Shown piece after piece: positions 15,708-23,617 of a stretch of DNA of 32,308 bases (position 1 is its first letter; each line of letters begins with the position of its first letter). The stretch covers positions 1 to 32,308 of the forward strand of contig JABDCX010000022.1 of assembly GCA_013287915.1 (NCBI GenBank), read 5' to 3'. Below the pieces are notes generated by a model. The model did not search any database, had not been told where the DNA came from, and saw nothing but the letters and a program-made list of their open reading frames with translations. The stretch comes from Chlamydiota bacterium. Lineage in GTDB: Bacteria > Chlamydiota > Chlamydiia > Chlamydiales > Parachlamydiaceae. Position numbers and translations under genes: made by a program.

Positions 15708-16652
15708 TTAACGCACCTTGAGGACGATTTTGCCTTGGGTGTGGCCTGTGCGGCTTTTCTCTTGAGCGGCTGCCGCTTCTTTCAAAGGCATCTCTTGAAT
15801 CGTGGGGATCACCACTTTCCCTTGTTCGATCAGATGGCCGATTTCGGTGAGTTCTTTGCCGCTTGGCCTTACAAACACGTAGCCTGTATGGATCCCTTGG
15901 TCCTCAAGAGCGGGATCGGGTTTGCTGACGATGCTTACCAGACGGCCCCCTTTTTTGATCACTTTGGAACTCTCTTCCAAGGTTTCACCACCAACGCAGT
16001 CGAAGACGACGTCAATACCTTGTGGCGCTAGTTTTTTGATGGCATCGACAAATCCTTGTTTGTAATCGATGGCGTGTTCGGCTCCCAATTGTTTGACGTA
16101 ATCGTGATTGGCTTTGCTGGCTGTCGTATAAACATGGGCACCGATGTGCTTGGCAAATTGGATGGCAAAGCTTCCAACGCCACCAGCGCCGGCATGCACC
16201 AAGATGGTTTCCCCTTTTTTGAGCTTTGCGACGTCGAAAAGGGCTTGCCAGGCTGTGAGACCAACGAGAGGGATAGCTGCTGCCTGCGCGAAAGTGATGT
16301 TTTTGGGCTTGTGAGCGACATTTTCTGCTTCAAAGGTGACGTATTCCGCATACGTGCCCCACTGCACGACGGGTTTGCGGCAATAGGCAAACACGGCATC
16401 ACCGGGCTTGAAGTGGGTGACATCGTTTCCCACGGCTGCAATGATTCCTGAGACGTCCCATCCCAAAATTAAGGGGAAGTGGTGGGGGAGTCGCTCTTTT
16501 AACATCCCTTCTCGGATTTTCCAATCGACGGGGTTAACAGCCGTATAGACGACCTCGATCAAGACCTCTTGACTCGTGGGCTTTGGAGTGGGCACCTCGA
16601 TCAAATGCAGTTGATCGATTCCCCCAAATTCTTTAATCGCGATCGCTTTCAT
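15708..16652 (-). CDS. NADPH:quinone oxidoreductase-like MDR protein
   Basis: The product has 314 residues. The N-terminal GroES-like domain has the zinc-free MDR pattern (EVLIEVVYTAVNPVDWKIREG, GWDVSGIIAAVG), and the Rossmann part has the NADPH motif HAGAGGVGSFAIQFAK followed by GAEHAIDY and VFDCVGGETLE. The Cys/His pair of catalytic zinc alcohol dehydrogenases is absent, which fits quinone or enone reductases. It ends in GKIVLKV, typical for the family. A ribosome site AGGAGA is 5 bases before the ATG. It follows the AhpD-like gene by 13 bases and is probably co-transcribed with it. Confidence 0.9.
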   Translation of the reverse strand: MKAIAIKEFGGIDQLHLIEVPTPKPTSQEVLIEVVYTAVNPVDWKIREGMLKERLPHHFPLILGWDVSGIIAAVGNDVTHFKPGDAVFAYCRKPVVQWGTYAEYVTFEAENVAHKPKNITFAQAAAIPLVGLTAWQALFDVAKLKKGETILVHAGAGGVGSFAIQFAKHIGAHVYTTASKANHDYVKQLGAEHAIDYKQGFVDAIKKLAPQGIDVVFDCVGGETLEESSKVIKKGGRLVSIVSKPDPALEDQGIHTGYVFVRPSGKELTEIGHLIEQGKVVIPTIQEMPLKEAAAAQEKSRTGHTQGKIVLKVR

Positions 16653-16665
16653 GGTGTCTCCTGTC

Positions 16666-17205
16666 TTAGGTTAAGTTCGGGGCTAAAGGAAAGTCAATTT
16701 TTGGGTCTGTGATGTGATTGAAGTAATTCGTGAACATATTGAGCGCAATCACCAGAATAATTTCGACGAGTTCTCCATCGCTCACCCCCTCTTTCTTCAA
16801 GGCTGCAACATCGTATTCGTTGACATTTCCGCGCTTTTCGGTTACCAGCTTTGCAAAAGAAAGGATGGCTTGTGTTTTTTTGTCGTTCGCTTGACCTTTG
16901 CGCGCAAGAAGGATGTCTTGGTCAGCGATTTTCTCGTGTTGCGCGATGGCGGTATGGGCAGAAAGGCAGTAGTTGCAGTGGTTAGCCTGCCCTACCGCTA
17001 AAGCGATCTTTTCGCGCAATTGAGTGGGGAGGGACGTTTGGCTAGCTGCTTCGCTTAAACCGAGATATCCTTTTAAGACCGCCGCTGAATTGCCCATGTT
17101 TAAGAAAATGTTGGGAACTTTGCCCATCTTCTTTTCAATGACCGAGTAAATCTCTTGAACGGGTTTTGGGGCCTTTTCTTTTGTCACGGATTGGATGCGC
17201 GTCAT
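16666..17205 (-). CDS. Carboxymuconolactone decarboxylase / AhpD-like protein
   Basis: The product has 179 residues. The redox motif is NHCNYCLSAHT (CxxC followed by His), preceded by LREKIALAVGQ with the conserved Glu, as in AhpD-like alkylhydroperoxidases of the CMD family. The family members form all-helical oligomers that reduce or relay electrons to peroxiredoxins, or have unknown peroxidase-related roles. A ribosome site GAGGAGA precedes the ATG. It is divergent from ridA with a 73-bp gap and followed by the MDR gene, suggesting a small oxidative or electrophile stress group. Confidence 0.9.
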   Translation of the reverse strand: MTRIQSVTKEKAPKPVQEIYSVIEKKMGKVPNIFLNMGNSAAVLKGYLGLSEAASQTSLPTQLREKIALAVGQANHCNYCLSAHTAIAQHEKIADQDILLARKGQANDKKTQAILSFAKLVTEKRGNVNEYDVAALKKEGVSDGELVEIILVIALNMFTNYFNHITDPKIDFPLAPNLT

Positions 17206-17226
17206 TAGTCTCTCCTCATTTAAATG

Positions 17227-17255
17227 TTGCTCAAATTTTTTTGCATCGTTATAAA
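17227..17255 (+). promoter_or_regulatory. ridA promoter
   Basis: TTGCTC (17227-17232) and TATAAA (17250-17255) are spaced by 17 bases, placing the start of transcription about 17 to 20 bases before the ridA ATG. AGGGA follows as ribosome site. The region lies in the divergent gap shared with the AhpD-like gene. Confidence 0.55.
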
Positions 17256-17278
17256 ATATTATTTACAGGGAATGGCAT

Positions 17279-17662
17279 ATGGTCAAGCAAATTAAAACAG
17301 ACAACGCGCCAGCTGCGATTGGGCCCTACTCTCAAGCAGTTGTTGCAAATGGGTTTATCTTTGTTTCAGGCCAGCTGCCGCTAGACCCCAAGAGTGGCCA
17401 ACTCGTCGAGGGGGACATGCCGATCCAAACGAAGAGGGTCATTGATAATTTGGAAGCGATCTTGCAAGCCGCAGGGAGTTCATTGGATAAAGTGGTCCGA
17501 ATCGATGTCTTTCTCAAAGATCTGGAAAGGGATTTTCCTGCGATGAACGCCGTGTATGCCACCCGTTTTTCCAAAACGTCCCCGCCGGCAAGACAAACGA
17601 TTCAAGCGGCTAAGTTGCCACTTAATGCGCCGATCGAAATTTCGTGCGTAGCACTCATATAA
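17279..17662 (+). CDS. ridA: RidA-family enamine/imine deaminase
   Basis: The product has 127 residues, the full family length. It shows APAAIGPYSQAV near the N-terminus, FVSGQLPLDPKSGQLV, the middle DVFLKDLERDFPAMNAVYATRF and the signature PPARQTIQAAKLPLNAPIEISCVA with the catalytic Arg. Known role: hydrolysis of reactive 2-aminoacrylate and related imines formed by PLP enzymes; the proteins act as cytoplasmic trimers. It is followed by a WrbA-like gene 18 bases downstream on the same strand, probably one transcript. Confidence 0.95.
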   Translation: MVKQIKTDNAPAAIGPYSQAVVANGFIFVSGQLPLDPKSGQLVEGDMPIQTKRVIDNLEAILQAAGSSLDKVVRIDVFLKDLERDFPAMNAVYATRFSKTSPPARQTIQAAKLPLNAPIEISCVALI

Positions 17663-17680
17663 AAACAAAAGGAGATTAAC

Positions 17681-18253
17681 ATGACAAAAATACTTGTGGT
17701 TTACGCATCGACGTATGGAAATACGAAAGCAATGGCTGAAGAGGTAGTCAAGGGCGTGAAAAGCGTTCCATCGACAGAAGTGAAATTGACAAAGGCAGAA
17801 GAGGCGACCGCAGAGGATTTTACAAGCTGCGATGGGATGCTTGTCGGTTCTCCCGTGCATATGGGAAGTCCAGACTGGCGTGTGAAAAAGATGATCGACG
17901 ATGTGTGCAGCGGCTTGTGGATGAAAGATAAGCTCGTTGGTAAGGTGGGAGGTGTTTTTGTAACGGGAAGCGGTTTTGGAAGTGCGGGTGGAGGGTGTGA
18001 AGTGACGCTGCTTGCTCTCTTGAACAACTTTGCAGAACTTGGCCTCGTGATCATTCCACTTCCGAAAAATACCCCGGGCTATAATGTCGGCGGGTTGCAA
18101 TGGGGCCCTTATGCGCGCTCCGCAGGCGTTAATATGGAACAAACAGGTGTCGCAAGCGATAGTCTAAAAGCTGCTTTCCACCACGGTGCGAATGTGGCCC
18201 GTTTTGCGCAGCTCATCCAAGGCAAGGAGCTTTTTGCTAAGGGGACTAAGTAG
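17681..18253 (+). CDS. Flavodoxin-fold NAD(P)H:quinone oxidoreductase (WrbA-like)
   Basis: The product has 190 residues. The FMN phosphate loop YASTYGNTKAMAEEV lies near the N-terminus, and GSPVHMGSPDWRVKKMID, GVFVTGSGFGSAGGGCE and the GGLQWGPYARSAG region follow, in the order seen in WrbA and related flavodoxin-type proteins. Known family role: two-electron reduction of quinones with FMN, avoiding semiquinone radicals. The ribosome site AGGAG precedes the ATG. WrbA itself is 198 residues with a slightly different loop, so I give no gene symbol. It belongs to the redox group with ridA, the AhpD-like and MDR genes. Confidence 0.85.
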   Translation: MTKILVVYASTYGNTKAMAEEVVKGVKSVPSTEVKLTKAEEATAEDFTSCDGMLVGSPVHMGSPDWRVKKMIDDVCSGLWMKDKLVGKVGGVFVTGSGFGSAGGGCEVTLLALLNNFAELGLVIIPLPKNTPGYNVGGLQWGPYARSAGVNMEQTGVASDSLKAAFHHGANVARFAQLIQGKELFAKGTK

Positions 18254-18262
18254 AGAATAACT

Positions 18263-19306
18263 ATGAAGAAATTTCTGTTGTGGGCGATTCTCTTGAGCTT
18301 TCTTTTTGTTGGGGGATATGTACTCATTCATCCCTTAGCTGTTAAGAAAGTTGAAACAGAGCAAAACCCGGTTCCGACGAAGGTTGAGGAGAAGCCTGTT
18401 GCTCCGACTCCTACAATCAGGGAGGAACCGGTTGCTCATTTCACTGTAAACGCTCCTGTTGATCACAGTTACCGGATCGGATTCATCGGAGATTTTTGGC
18501 CAGAGGATTTTCCGCGCGCCAAATACGACAAAGAGGTTGTTGGTGCTCTTTTGAACGTCTTGAAGCTGCAAAATGTCCACCTTGTTTTCCTTTCTAACCG
18601 AATCTCTTTGGAGGATCAAAAAAATCCGAAAGAAAGCACCTTAGCTTTAATCGACACGCAGCTTAAAGAGCTTTACACTGCTTTTGTGAGAGTGTTAGGA
18701 TCTCATGTCTCTCTTTTCCCTGTTTTCGATTGTCCGATAGAAGACCAAGAGGCGATCATGCCTTTGGTTTTTAAAAATTTTCACCTTCCAAATTTAGCTC
18801 CGGACCGCTTGTACGACATTACCATAGGAAATGCGTACTTCTTAGTTGTCCCCACACGCGATTTTGAACCAGATCTTCATCTTGATGCGCAGACGGATGA
18901 GGCGTTCGAGAAATTGAGCGCTCAGGCGTATTACCGCTTTGTCACTGGATACAATCCCGTTTTTCCAGTGACGTCGACTATTACGAATGAAGACGTCCGC
19001 AAAGCCTTTTGGCAGGTTTTAAAGAAGAATCGCGTAAAGGCCTATTTTTCGTTTGGAGAGGAAGTCTTTAACCGCATGCATCAATCGGGGGTTTGGGAGA
19101 TCATGACAGGCGGCGGTGGGGCCCCTTTCGAAAAGGATGGTAAGACAGAGCCCTTCGTTCATTGTGTGCTTTTGCGCATTCCGATCCACGAAGAATCTAA
19201 TCCAATCGTGCAGGTCTTAGACCCTGCTGGCGATGTGATTGATGAGTTTGAGCTCATGCAAGAGCCATCGCTTTTGCATGAACTCCATATCACCATGGCT
19301 AAATAG
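18263..19306 (+). CDS. Membrane-anchored protein resembling a calcineurin-type phosphoesterase without its metal ligands
   Basis: The product has 347 residues with one N-terminal membrane segment (3-24) and a Pro/Glu/Val-rich linker (30-60), so the main domain is periplasmic. From residue 70 the order of elements follows metallophosphoesterases: YRIGFIGDFWPE (place of the DxH motif), HLVFLSNRIS (place of GDxxD), VSLFPVFDCPIED (place of GNHD), FVTGYNPVFPV (place of GHxP), VKAYFSFGEEVF (place of GHxH), then EIMTGGGGAPF. In each place most metal-binding His, Asp or Asn are replaced. The fold assignment is my inference from motif order. The gene starts 9 bases after the WrbA-like gene and ends directly at the convergent next gene. 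Confidence 0.72.
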   Translation: MKKFLLWAILLSFLFVGGYVLIHPLAVKKVETEQNPVPTKVEEKPVAPTPTIREEPVAHFTVNAPVDHSYRIGFIGDFWPEDFPRAKYDKEVVGALLNVLKLQNVHLVFLSNRISLEDQKNPKESTLALIDTQLKELYTAFVRVLGSHVSLFPVFDCPIEDQEAIMPLVFKNFHLPNLAPDRLYDITIGNAYFLVVPTRDFEPDLHLDAQTDEAFEKLSAQAYYRFVTGYNPVFPVTSTITNEDVRKAFWQVLKKNRVKAYFSFGEEVFNRMHQSGVWEIMTGGGGAPFEKDGKTEPFVHCVLLRIPIHEESNPIVQVLDPAGDVIDEFELMQEPSLLHELHITMAK

Positions 19307-19666
19307 CTATTTAAACCAGCTCCACGAAAAAGAGAGACCCGTTGAAACAAACGGATTTGGGCGAACAACGCGCATCTCTTCCACATACACAGCTGGTTGT
19401 GGGGCAACGTACACAGGGGCATAGTATGCTGGTTGAGCAACGTAAGCTTGTGGCTGCGCTACGTACATAACAGCGGGAGCGGGTTGAACGTATTGTCTGA
19501 CCACGTAAACATCGTTAGCGGGTCTGAAGGTTTGTCCAACGCCCACAGAAAAACTTGTGGAGCGGTGGTGACAATGGTGGCAGTGTTTACCTGCTTCTAA
19601 CGGAGCGCTTGCAAGGCAAACGAGAGCGATGCAAACACAAGAGACTGTGGCAATTATTTTTTTCAT
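19307..19666 (-). CDS. Small secreted His/Cys-rich protein with tyrosine-valine repeats
   Basis: The product has 119 residues. A signal peptide (1-25, ending LEAG) is followed by HCHHCHH, a likely metal-binding cluster, then an aromatic segment with repeated YVAQP/YVAP units (VMYVAQPQAYVAQPAYYAPVYVAPQP) and a C-terminal end STGLSFSWSWFK that looks like a terminal outer-membrane strand. The repeats suggest an extended, Pro-rich surface or periplasmic protein. No family is recognised. Its stop codon directly abuts the stop of the convergent phosphoesterase-like gene. Confidence 0.72.
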   Translation of the reverse strand: MKKIIATVSCVCIALVCLASAPLEAGKHCHHCHHRSTSFSVGVGQTFRPANDVYVVRQYVQPAPAVMYVAQPQAYVAQPAYYAPVYVAPQPAVYVEEMRVVRPNPFVSTGLSFSWSWFK

Positions 19667-19876
19667 GATGATTTTTGTGGATTGGTGTTAATTGTTTATT
19701 AAACTATATTCCTTCCACACCTAGATATTGTATTATATTTCACATTAAAATCCAATAATATTATTCCATTTCGTAGTTCAATAAATATTTATACTGTTTA
19801 ATGTGAATTAATTTTTTCTTGAGTCTTTTAGCAAAAACGTGGTAAGCTGTCTAATTCTTCTGAAATTTGGTTTTTT
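19667..19876. promoter_or_regulatory. AT-rich gap upstream of the SRP RNA
   Basis: This very AT-rich 210-bp gap is shared between the His/Cys-rich gene (minus) and the SRP RNA (plus). A TTGAGT (about 19813-19818) is a possible -35 box, but no confident promoter pair ending at the RNA 5' end is seen. No gene is visible. Confidence 0.4.
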
Positions 19877-19976
19877 GCACCGGGGAACTCGGAGAATGGA
19901 ATAGTCCGAACCAGGTCAGGACAGGAATGTAGCAGCCTTAAGGATGCCGTTCTATGCTTTGAGAGCTCTCCGGTGT
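19877..19976 (+). ncRNA. ffs: Signal recognition particle RNA (4.5S, small bacterial type)
   Basis: The conserved core ACCAGGTCAGG ... GGAA ... AGCAGCC is complete: AGGTCAGG at 19913-19920, the GGAA tetraloop at 19924-19927 closed by ACA/TGT, and AGCAGCC at 19931-19937. Compared with the E. coli sequence the closing helix is changed on both sides (UCC/GGA to ACA/UGU), so pairing is kept. The ends pair as GCACCGG with CCGGTGT. Six T (19976-19981) follow the terminal helix and form the terminator, which abuts the stop codon of the convergent methyltransferase. Known role: binds Ffh and guides membrane proteins to the translocon. Confidence 0.96.
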
Positions 19977-19979
19977 TTT

Positions 19980-20810
19980 TTATTCCCACACGTGTCGCTT
20001 TTGTTTTGGCTCTCTAGGGATTTCGTTTGGAGGCAAGGGAAACTGAAGCGGGCGCCTTTTTCCTGCAAAGATCACATGGCTAGCTCCAGAAGGGCTTGAG
20101 AAGAAGCGGCAAACCGCTTCTAGGGCGTTGCAGACTTTCCCATTTTGTTTAAGAAAACGCGACAGGGGAGTGTTGAGTAGATTGAGAAACCACCGGTGAT
20201 AGCTCAACGCCCAATGCAACGGCTCAAACTCTGAGTCGGCTAATTGGGAAAAAAGCGCGAGGGGATTTTCCGTATGAGCATCGAGTGCAGAAGAACAAAT
20301 TACAACTCCATCCATTTTAACGAGTCGAGCAAGCTCTGAAAAAAGCAGGCGGTACTCTTTTTGATGCAGATAACCGATCACTTCTGTACAGACAACCAGG
20401 TCGTATTGGGCATCTTTTAGACGTGTGCAAGGAAGGCAATCTTGGATCGGGTGGATGTTGTGAGCATCCTTCTCTTGAAGGCGTTTGAGAGCTTGTGACG
20501 AGACGTCGACAGCATCGACGACCAAAAAGCCTAAATCCCGCATTTTTCTCGTGATTACTCCAGAGCCGCACCCTAAATCTACCGCTTTTTTTTCTTTCCA
20601 GTTTCCGCAGCGCGCAATCATTTCCAGCGTGCGATCGACCCGTTGTCTCTGGACGGCATCCCGTTCCGGGTTGAACTGCTCTGGATCTTCTTTCCAAAGT
20701 CGCTCCATGGCGGCTTGCATCTCCTCCCTTCGGCCTTGTTGCGAAGGCCTAGAGGGTTTGCTAGCAACCACTGGGGCCACTTGTGCGATGTGCAATTTAT
20801 TTTCACTCAT
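19980..20810 (-). CDS. SAM-dependent methyltransferase (class I)
   Basis: The product has 276 residues. The SAM-binding motif I is AVDLGCGSGVITRKM (about residues 75-89), followed by VDAVDVSSQALKRL (motif II acidic residue) and YDLVVCTEVIGYL (motif IV region), as in UbiG/COQ3-like methyltransferases. The N-terminal 35 residues are low-complexity and possibly disordered, and the C-terminal end is rich in Pro, Lys and Arg. The substrate cannot be inferred. No ribosome site is visible before the ATG. The stop codon lies against the SRP RNA terminator. Confidence 0.85.
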   Translation of the reverse strand: MSENKLHIAQVAPVVASKPSRPSQQGRREEMQAAMERLWKEDPEQFNPERDAVQRQRVDRTLEMIARCGNWKEKKAVDLGCGSGVITRKMRDLGFLVVDAVDVSSQALKRLQEKDAHNIHPIQDCLPCTRLKDAQYDLVVCTEVIGYLHQKEYRLLFSELARLVKMDGVVICSSALDAHTENPLALFSQLADSEFEPLHWALSYHRWFLNLLNTPLSRFLKQNGKVCNALEAVCRFFSSPSGASHVIFAGKRRPLQFPLPPNEIPREPKQKRHVWE

Positions 20811-21093
20811 GGAAAAAAACTCAAAATTTTGGTGTTACTTTCCAATACTGCAGATAACTAGATTTTCTTACAATCTGCAATCGCAAATTTTAGATAGCTA
20901 TTTTAATAAATTTAACTAACTAAATGTTGTGATAGAATTATGCAAATTCCCGTTTTTGCAAAACTTTAACAAAAAGAAATTTACGATTGACAATTTAGTG
21001 AATGAGGGGCTAAATTTTTCTATCTTAATGCAAAGATGGATCGATTCGCACAAAAAAATTTAAAAAAACCGATCCTTTAACAAAAAGAAAAAA
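20811..21093. promoter_or_regulatory. AT-rich gap upstream of the 651-residue gene
   Basis: The 283-bp gap holds a hairpin (TGCAAA with TTTGCA, 20941-20960), a 16-base direct repeat CTTTAACAAAAAGAAA at 20964-20979 and 21075-21090 (the second copy ends 3 bases before the ATG at 21094), and a promoter candidate. There is no strong ribosome site for the downstream gene. No gene is visible. Confidence 0.5.
20987..21016 (+). promoter_or_regulatory. Promoter of the 651-residue gene
   Basis: A perfect TTGACA (20987-20992) and TAAATT (21011-21016, 4 of 6) are 18 bases apart. Transcription would begin near 21023, about 70 bases before the ATG. Confidence 0.5.
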
Positions 21094-23049
21094 ATGTCAG
21101 TCACAATAGAAACAGCCACAAAACTAAGTGCCGACATGTTTAAACAAGTAGGAGCTTTTTGCCAAACACACATCGTTGGCCGCTTTACAACCCAATTCCC
21201 ACAAGTAAGCGCAAAAATCGCTTCTGTGGCCTCCCCAGTTCTACAGCAACTCAAGCGCGTTGACCCGATGTTCGTGGCGGGCGTCGCTGCTACCTTGTTA
21301 TTCGGCAAAGCAGTCAGCTACATTGGTGCAAGATGGCAAGCAAACAGCGATTACCAAAACGCAGAGACAAAGCTAAAAGACCTCAGAGCCCAAATTGCGG
21401 CTTTCGCATGGGATGTCCAAAAGATTGAGTCGTTTTACAACGGGGTATATGTGCACCCAATAGGGTGGGTAAATCCACAGAGAAGTAAGGATGCAAAAGA
21501 CCTTCACGTACAAATGGCGACTTGTGCAAAAGATTATCTAGATCTGACAAAAGATGCTGATGCTGCGCTTCAGGCAATTGAAGGGCTCTGGATTGAGTTG
21601 GCTTCCGCTCTCCCACAACCACAACGTGGCATTGCATATAAGGAGATCGAAAAGAATTTAGAGTCTGTGAAAAATGCTCAAGGAAACGTGTATGACAAGT
21701 GGCTTCCTGCTGCAGAAAATCAGGCATTGGCAATTTTGCAACAAGACAATAATTGGAAGCACATCCAAAATTGTGGATCTAATAACACGTTACACAATCT
21801 AACGACGAATCTACTTATAAAGACTTCTGAAAGCATTACAGACGCTGCAAGCGCATGGAAGGCAATTGAAGAGGTTGAAGTGTTCTTACTTAAGCGAGTC
21901 ATGAATGGACGTCCGGATGGTGTAGGACCAACAGGCGGCTTGGGAGAAAGATGGCCTAAGGAGATTGCTGTTTCTAGACTGGATCCACCAGAGCAGCTAG
22001 TGTTTCCAGTTGCCCGACTGCTCGCTGAGAAGAAAACAGCGCTTGCAAAGGCCCCACAAGTTTCGAAGATGCAACTGGCTGAGGAATGTGCTGGACTTCA
22101 GTTAATCCTTAATTATGCACAGAAACCACAACAAGCAAACCTCGACAAGCTTGCCGCTCACTACGATGATTTTGATGCAGACAGTAGGAGAATCATTACT
22201 GATCTTCGTCAAATTGGTATCAAAAATATGACGCGAGAGAACAAGGAAGAGCTTGAGAGTGTTTCTCAAACTACTGGTTATAGCAAACTTGCTCGCTGGC
22301 TCATTGGGATGGTTAAGAATAAAGAGGCAAACTTGGTGTCTGGGACTGGTACTATTGTAGATACGAGTTTCTTAAAAGCAGCTCTCCTGTCTGGCAAGCC
22401 ATTCCAGTATGTATTTCCAAATGTATTCACGACTGTTGTTAAAGAAAGCGATTGGACATATTTGAAGAAATTAGTTGCTCAGGCTCAAAAAAGTAAAGAG
22501 ACTGTGGTCAACCCTCTCTCGCACCTTCAAATCGAAGCGAACAATTGCAGTGTTGTGCCTTTGACGCAACTGCTTCGAAAGTTTGGATTTGACCCAAAAA
22601 CAAGGCAGCCAACTTCGACAGCGCTGATTACGAATCTTAACTATGCAGACGGGTGTTATCGCTATGCTCATGAATGGGTGATGACTGCACCTAAAATGTT
22701 GATTCAGATTCTTGTCAATAAACGGGAAAATCTTCTACGCGCTACTTTCGAGGGTATTGGAACTCAAATTCAGCAAGCGATACGAGAAGAGGATAAAAAA
22801 CCGCACCTTTTCAGCATTTTGACTGCTGCACTTGAAATCTACCGTTCTCACTTATTCAATATGGCAGATGGACAAGAGAAAAATTTACGTGCCTATTTAA
22901 TGTTGGCTCAGGAATGGGGTATTAAAAAATTTGAACTAATGTATGCGTTAGACTGCGGAGCTTTACAAGAATACAACAAACAAAATCTTCAAGCGCAATT
23001 GGATGTTACTCAATTCTCAATTCGGGTTGACGTAAACACATTTAAGTAA
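21094..23049 (+). CDS. Large helical protein of unknown function (651 residues) with one N-terminal hydrophobic segment
   Basis: I do not recognise the family. There is no signal peptide. A hydrophobic segment lies at about residues 59-77 (FVAGVAATLLFGKAVSYIG). The rest is soluble and predominantly helical, with many charged heptad-like stretches (NAETKLKDLRAQIAAFAWDVQKIESFY, YKEIEKNLESVKNA). The C-terminus is also helical. It is followed by a 151-residue membrane protein whose start codon overlaps its stop (TAATG), so they are translationally coupled and likely work together. The N-terminus (MSVTIETATKLSADMF) has no charged cluster and could be a type III secretion signal; this is inference. 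Promoter and repeats upstream are noted separately. Confidence 0.85.
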   Translation: MSVTIETATKLSADMFKQVGAFCQTHIVGRFTTQFPQVSAKIASVASPVLQQLKRVDPMFVAGVAATLLFGKAVSYIGARWQANSDYQNAETKLKDLRAQIAAFAWDVQKIESFYNGVYVHPIGWVNPQRSKDAKDLHVQMATCAKDYLDLTKDADAALQAIEGLWIELASALPQPQRGIAYKEIEKNLESVKNAQGNVYDKWLPAAENQALAILQQDNNWKHIQNCGSNNTLHNLTTNLLIKTSESITDAASAWKAIEEVEVFLLKRVMNGRPDGVGPTGGLGERWPKEIAVSRLDPPEQLVFPVARLLAEKKTALAKAPQVSKMQLAEECAGLQLILNYAQKPQQANLDKLAAHYDDFDADSRRIITDLRQIGIKNMTRENKEELESVSQTTGYSKLARWLIGMVKNKEANLVSGTGTIVDTSFLKAALLSGKPFQYVFPNVFTTVVKESDWTYLKKLVAQAQKSKETVVNPLSHLQIEANNCSVVPLTQLLRKFGFDPKTRQPTSTALITNLNYADGCYRYAHEWVMTAPKMLIQILVNKRENLLRATFEGIGTQIQQAIREEDKKPHLFSILTAALEIYRSHLFNMADGQEKNLRAYLMLAQEWGIKKFELMYALDCGALQEYNKQNLQAQLDVTQFSIRVDVNTFK

Positions 23050-23504
23050 TGAGCATGTTAGCTGATCTTACTGCTTCGAACCCATGGCTGCAGACCTGGG
23101 CAAAGGAATATGCCTGGACTGCAGCCAAAGAGGTGGCTTACCAGAGCACCTACTTAGGTGCTCTGGGCTATCTCAAGTTCTCCCATCTTAAAATGGCCTA
23201 TGAAGGTGTGGTCGTTGCGGCGTCGGTGGCGCGTGTAGGGTACCCGCTGTTTTCTTACCTGGCTGCCCGTCCAAGGCTTTCAGCGGCAGTTGGCTGTACG
23301 GCATTGGGAGCGGGTGTTGTGTGCGCATTCAAGGCGCGCAAATGGATCAAGGAAAATTATACGCGCGTCGCAATTGCCGGTGTTGTTTTGCGCACGAGCT
23401 ACCGCATCTTCTCTGAAAATGATCCAAAATCTCAAGTCCCTTTAGCCATTGTGTCGTGTTCGATGGGCATCGCCGAGATTTTGTTCTACCGAATGTTTCG
23501 CTAG
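23049..23504 (+). CDS. Multi-pass membrane protein coupled to the 651-residue gene
   Basis: The product has 151 residues. The ATG at 23049 overlaps the previous stop (TAATG); a second in-frame ATG is at 23055. Four hydrophobic segments are visible: about 53-73 (GVVVAASVARVGYPLFSYLAA), 78-95 (LSAAVGCTALGAGVVCAF), 105-117 (RVAIAGVVLRTSY) and 128-146 (VPLAIVSCSMGIAEILFY). The arrangement of paired hydrophobic segments resembles the bilobed domain of chlamydial inclusion-membrane (Inc) proteins, but this is only a likeness. It is not recognised otherwise. It is followed by a 113-bp gap. Confidence 0.8.
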   Translation: MSMLADLTASNPWLQTWAKEYAWTAAKEVAYQSTYLGALGYLKFSHLKMAYEGVVVAASVARVGYPLFSYLAARPRLSAAVGCTALGAGVVCAFKARKWIKENYTRVAIAGVVLRTSYRIFSENDPKSQVPLAIVSCSMGIAEILFYRMFR

Positions 23505-23617
23505 AAATCAAACTTCTCCCAATTGCAATCCTCGGATTTACGTCCGTGGACAAGGATTCTTTGCGTTTTCATGTTGTATGATAATTTTTGTTTTAGCTAT
23601 AAGGAGCAACTTACCGC

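Noticed and set aside
17480-18142. Open frame of 220 codons on the minus strand
   Set aside because: It is antisense to ridA and the WrbA-like gene, both with full family motifs. The translated sequence is rich in His, Arg and Cys without pattern.
23505-23617. Hairpin around AATCC and GGATT as terminator after the membrane protein gene
   Set aside because: The pairing is interrupted and not followed by a proper U-run, so it is not listed as a terminator.
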